Source: Thermoplasmatota archaeon
Lineage (GTDB): Archaea; Thermoplasmatota; E2; DHVEG-1
Direction: 5' to 3'
Assembly: GCA_030615845.1 (NCBI GenBank)
Contig: JAUWYM010000003.1
Span: 1-15,759 of the forward strand
DNA: 15,759 nucleotides
Shown here: positions 14,606 through 15,759 of the stretch, piece after piece
Layout of the letters: every line of letters starts with the position of its first letter
Numbering within the stretch: position 1 is the first letter of the stretch
Program-made: the position numbers and the translations under genes
Notes under the pieces: model-generated
Seen by the model: the letters and a program-made list of their open reading frames with translations, nothing else
Told to the model about the DNA's origin: nothing
The model's database searches: none

Positions 14606-14770
14606 CTATGGCCCTGTAAATCCACATTTTGAACATTTGTATTCTATGCTTTGTTCTCTGCAGTTTGCACATCTTCCAATGATCTCGCTGCACATTGGAC
14701 ATTGAAACGTTGTCGAACCTTGCTCGAGCAGTCCTTTTCCGCATGTGATGCATTTCTCAGCTTTTTTCAT
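14606..14770 (-). CDS. Small Zn-ribbon protein linked to translation (COG2888-like)
   Basis: This 54-residue protein runs from the ATG at 14770 to the TAG at 14606. It has four Cys-x-x-Cys pairs: C7/C10, C24/C27, C34/C37 and C46/C49, and ends CSKCGFTGP. This matches the small archaeal proteins described as predicted Zn-ribbon RNA-binding proteins with a role in translation, which are typically encoded right before the EF-1 beta gene, as here. Haloferax HVO_2753 is, as I recall it, a studied member. Four pairs allow two zinc ions. The molecular role is not settled. Its promoter is leaderless or nearly so. Confidence 0.9.
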   Translation of the reverse strand: MKKAEKCITCGKGLLEQGSTTFQCPMCSEIIGRCANCREQSIEYKCSKCGFTGP

Positions 14771-14793
14771 AGGATTGGCTGAATAACATATCT

Positions 14794-14803
14794 ATTATTA
14801 AAA
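14794..14803 (-). promoter_or_regulatory. TATA element of the Zn-ribbon/EF-1 beta operon
   Basis: On the minus strand the bases read TTTTAATAAT, centred about 28 bases before the ATG at 14770. There is no ribosome site before that ATG, consistent with a leaderless transcript. Confidence 0.4.
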
Positions 14804-14825
14804 TGTGACGCCCCCATGTCTCCTT

Positions 14826-14831
14826 AAAAAA
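14826..14831 (-). terminator. T6 run after the UPF0104 membrane protein gene
   Basis: Six Ts on the minus strand begin two bases after the TAG stop at 14834, a typical archaeal termination signal. It would separate this gene from the translation operon downstream on the same strand. Confidence 0.4.
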
Positions 14832-14833
14832 CT

Positions 14834-15759
14834 CTATTTTTGTTTTTTAATCGTATCAAGCGAAAACGATGCAACAGACTTAAATATTCTATATTGAAAG
14901 ATTGCTCCTACGATAAGATTCATGTGATAGGTGATAAATCTAAATAACAGAACAAAAACACCAAGAAGATATGAAGGCGAAGCAGGAATCAACGTCGCAT
15001 ACAGTGCACCTACCCCCACCTCTGCAACTCCTGCGCTTCCCGGCGTAGTTGGCATCATAATTATCACAAGAAGTAAAACCTGAGCAGCATACGACTCAAT
15101 AAAAAATGGATATAACCCAAGTCCCAGAAGAAGCATTGAAGGAATCATAAATGCGATAGACCACATGATAACAGTAAGTATTCCAGCCAAGAGAAATGAT
15201 TTCCTCCCCTCACTCAAGAAAAAAACCATACTATTATGAAAGTTATCTACTTCTCTCTTTATTTTTTTAACAATTCCCGCCCGTTTACCTGCCTCTCGTT
15301 TCTTTGAAAACCTACCTATTTTGTCGCTGATAAAAATCAGAAATGATCTGATTTTTTCCGGGTATTTTATAGAATATAAAAACAGTATCACACCTGCTAT
15401 GAATACAACAACGCCGATAGATAACCCCAGGCTTACCGCTCCATTTGAAATCCGACTTTTCAAAACATAAAGAGCAAGCGGGACAATTGTAAGAATGAAT
15501 ATCGCATCGATTAACCGTTCACCAAGTACAACTGCTGTTGCCCCACCAACATTCATACCGTCTTTATGAAGAAGATGAATCCTAACAGGCTCACCGCCAG
15601 CCATAGAAGGAGTGATACCTGCAAGAAAAAGATTAGCAATGACTATTTTTGTACCTTCCCAAACACTGATGTGTACATCTTTATCAATTGCACCACTCAA
15701 GACCTTAAGCCGTACCCCCCACAAAAACCATGAAAAAACATTCAGGATAACAGCTATTA
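14834..15759 (-). CDS. UPF0104 / AglD-like (lysylphosphatidylglycerol synthase transmembrane region) integral membrane protein, 5' end missing
   Basis: The frame is open to the right edge, so the N-terminus lies outside the window and 307 residues are visible. A TTG at 15724 is not needed as a start, because the upstream codons encode a hydrophobic run ending ILNVFSWFLWGVRLK, typical of the family's second membrane segment. Family motifs are GITPSMAGGEPVR (GGEPVR at 15581-15598), VVLGERLID, and PTTPGSAGVAEVGVG (15020-15052). Several further hydrophobic segments are present. Relatives include the membrane part of bacterial MprF, which flips lipids, and haloarchaeal AglD, a glycosyltransferase fused to this domain. 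I infer a role in moving or modifying polar lipids or lipid-linked sugars. No soluble synthase domain is visible. Confidence 0.85.
   Translation of the reverse strand, partial: IAVILNVFSWFLWGVRLKVLSGAIDKDVHISVWEGTKIVIANLFLAGITPSMAGGEPVRIHLLHKDGMNVGGATAVVLGERLIDAIFILTIVPLALYVLKSRISNGAVSLGLSIGVVVFIAGVILFLYSIKYPEKIRSFLIFISDKIGRFSKKREAGKRAGIVKKIKREVDNFHNSMVFFLSEGRKSFLLAGILTVIMWSIAFMIPSMLLLGLGLYPFFIESYAAQVLLLVIIMMPTTPGSAGVAEVGVGALYATLIPASPSYLLGVFVLLFRFITYHMNLIVGAIFQYRIFKSVASFSLDTIKKQK

Noticed and set aside
14595-14753. Upstream extension of the EF-1 beta frame to 143 codons
   Set aside because: The extension is Arg/Met/His-rich, matches no family, and overlaps the Zn-ribbon gene in another frame. 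The GGAGG site fixes the start at 14594.
14767-14817. A 16-codon frame on the minus strand ending in ATGA at the Zn-ribbon start
   Set aside because: It has an AAGGAG close by and an overlap that could suggest a leader peptide, but the likely TATA box of the operon lies inside it, so it would not be on the transcript. Chance is the simplest explanation.
1-15759. CRISPR arrays, transposases, integrases, tRNA or rRNA genes
   Set aside because: No direct-repeat/spacer pattern, no transposase or integrase motifs and no tRNA or rRNA conserved blocks were seen on either strand.

Overview
The window looks like chromosomal DNA of a low-GC euryarchaeon, most plausibly a member of the Thermoplasmatota. 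This is an inference. The lipid genes (isopentenyl phosphate kinase, type 2 IPP isomerase, short-chain prenyl synthase) belong to the archaeal isoprenoid route. The small Zn-ribbon gene beside elongation factor 1-beta is an archaeal pairing, and the glutamyl-tRNA synthetase has the archaeal N-terminal extension. Single or first genes tend to have a TATA element about 26-30 bases before the start codon and little or no leader. Genes inside operons overlap by ATGA or carry GGAGG-type ribosome sites. I see no rRNA, tRNA, CRISPR array, insertion sequence or integrase.

Layout, left to right. 187-2256 (+) encodes a large secreted protein: signal peptide, NosD-like beta-helix, calcium-binding TSP3-like repeats and a metzincin-like zinc protease domain. 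4420-2253 (-) is a two-gene ABC exporter operon whose ATPase carries an N-terminal zinc ribbon. 4596-5801 (+) is a cofactor-independent phosphoglycerate mutase of the long form. 8389-5813 (-) is a three-gene operon: a MazG-like small protein, exonuclease III and an M32 carboxypeptidase. 8390-8717 is the longest gap and holds a GC-rich, hairpin-rich element that may be a non-coding RNA. 8718-8960 (+) encodes an unrecognised 80-residue zinc protein.

9033-13580 (+) is a tight operon of isopentenyl phosphate kinase, IPP isomerase, geranylgeranyl diphosphate synthase and glutamyl-tRNA synthetase. The first three act in sequence: isopentenyl phosphate to IPP, IPP to DMAPP, then both to the C20 precursor of archaeal membrane lipids. 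13645-14325 (+) is a membrane-anchored double winged-helix regulator. 14770-14322 (-) is a two-gene translation operon (Zn-ribbon protein and EF-1 beta). 15759-14834 (-) is a partial UPF0104/AglD-type membrane protein running off the right edge.

Most of this is housekeeping. The parts that deserve a second look are the beta-helix/metzincin fusion with an unclear third zinc ligand, the structured element at 8470-8640 and the competing 58-codon frame on its other strand, the zinc-ribbon ABC ATPase, the unassigned 80-residue zinc protein, and the membrane-bound double winged-helix protein. I did not find convincing evidence of a wholly new multi-gene system.
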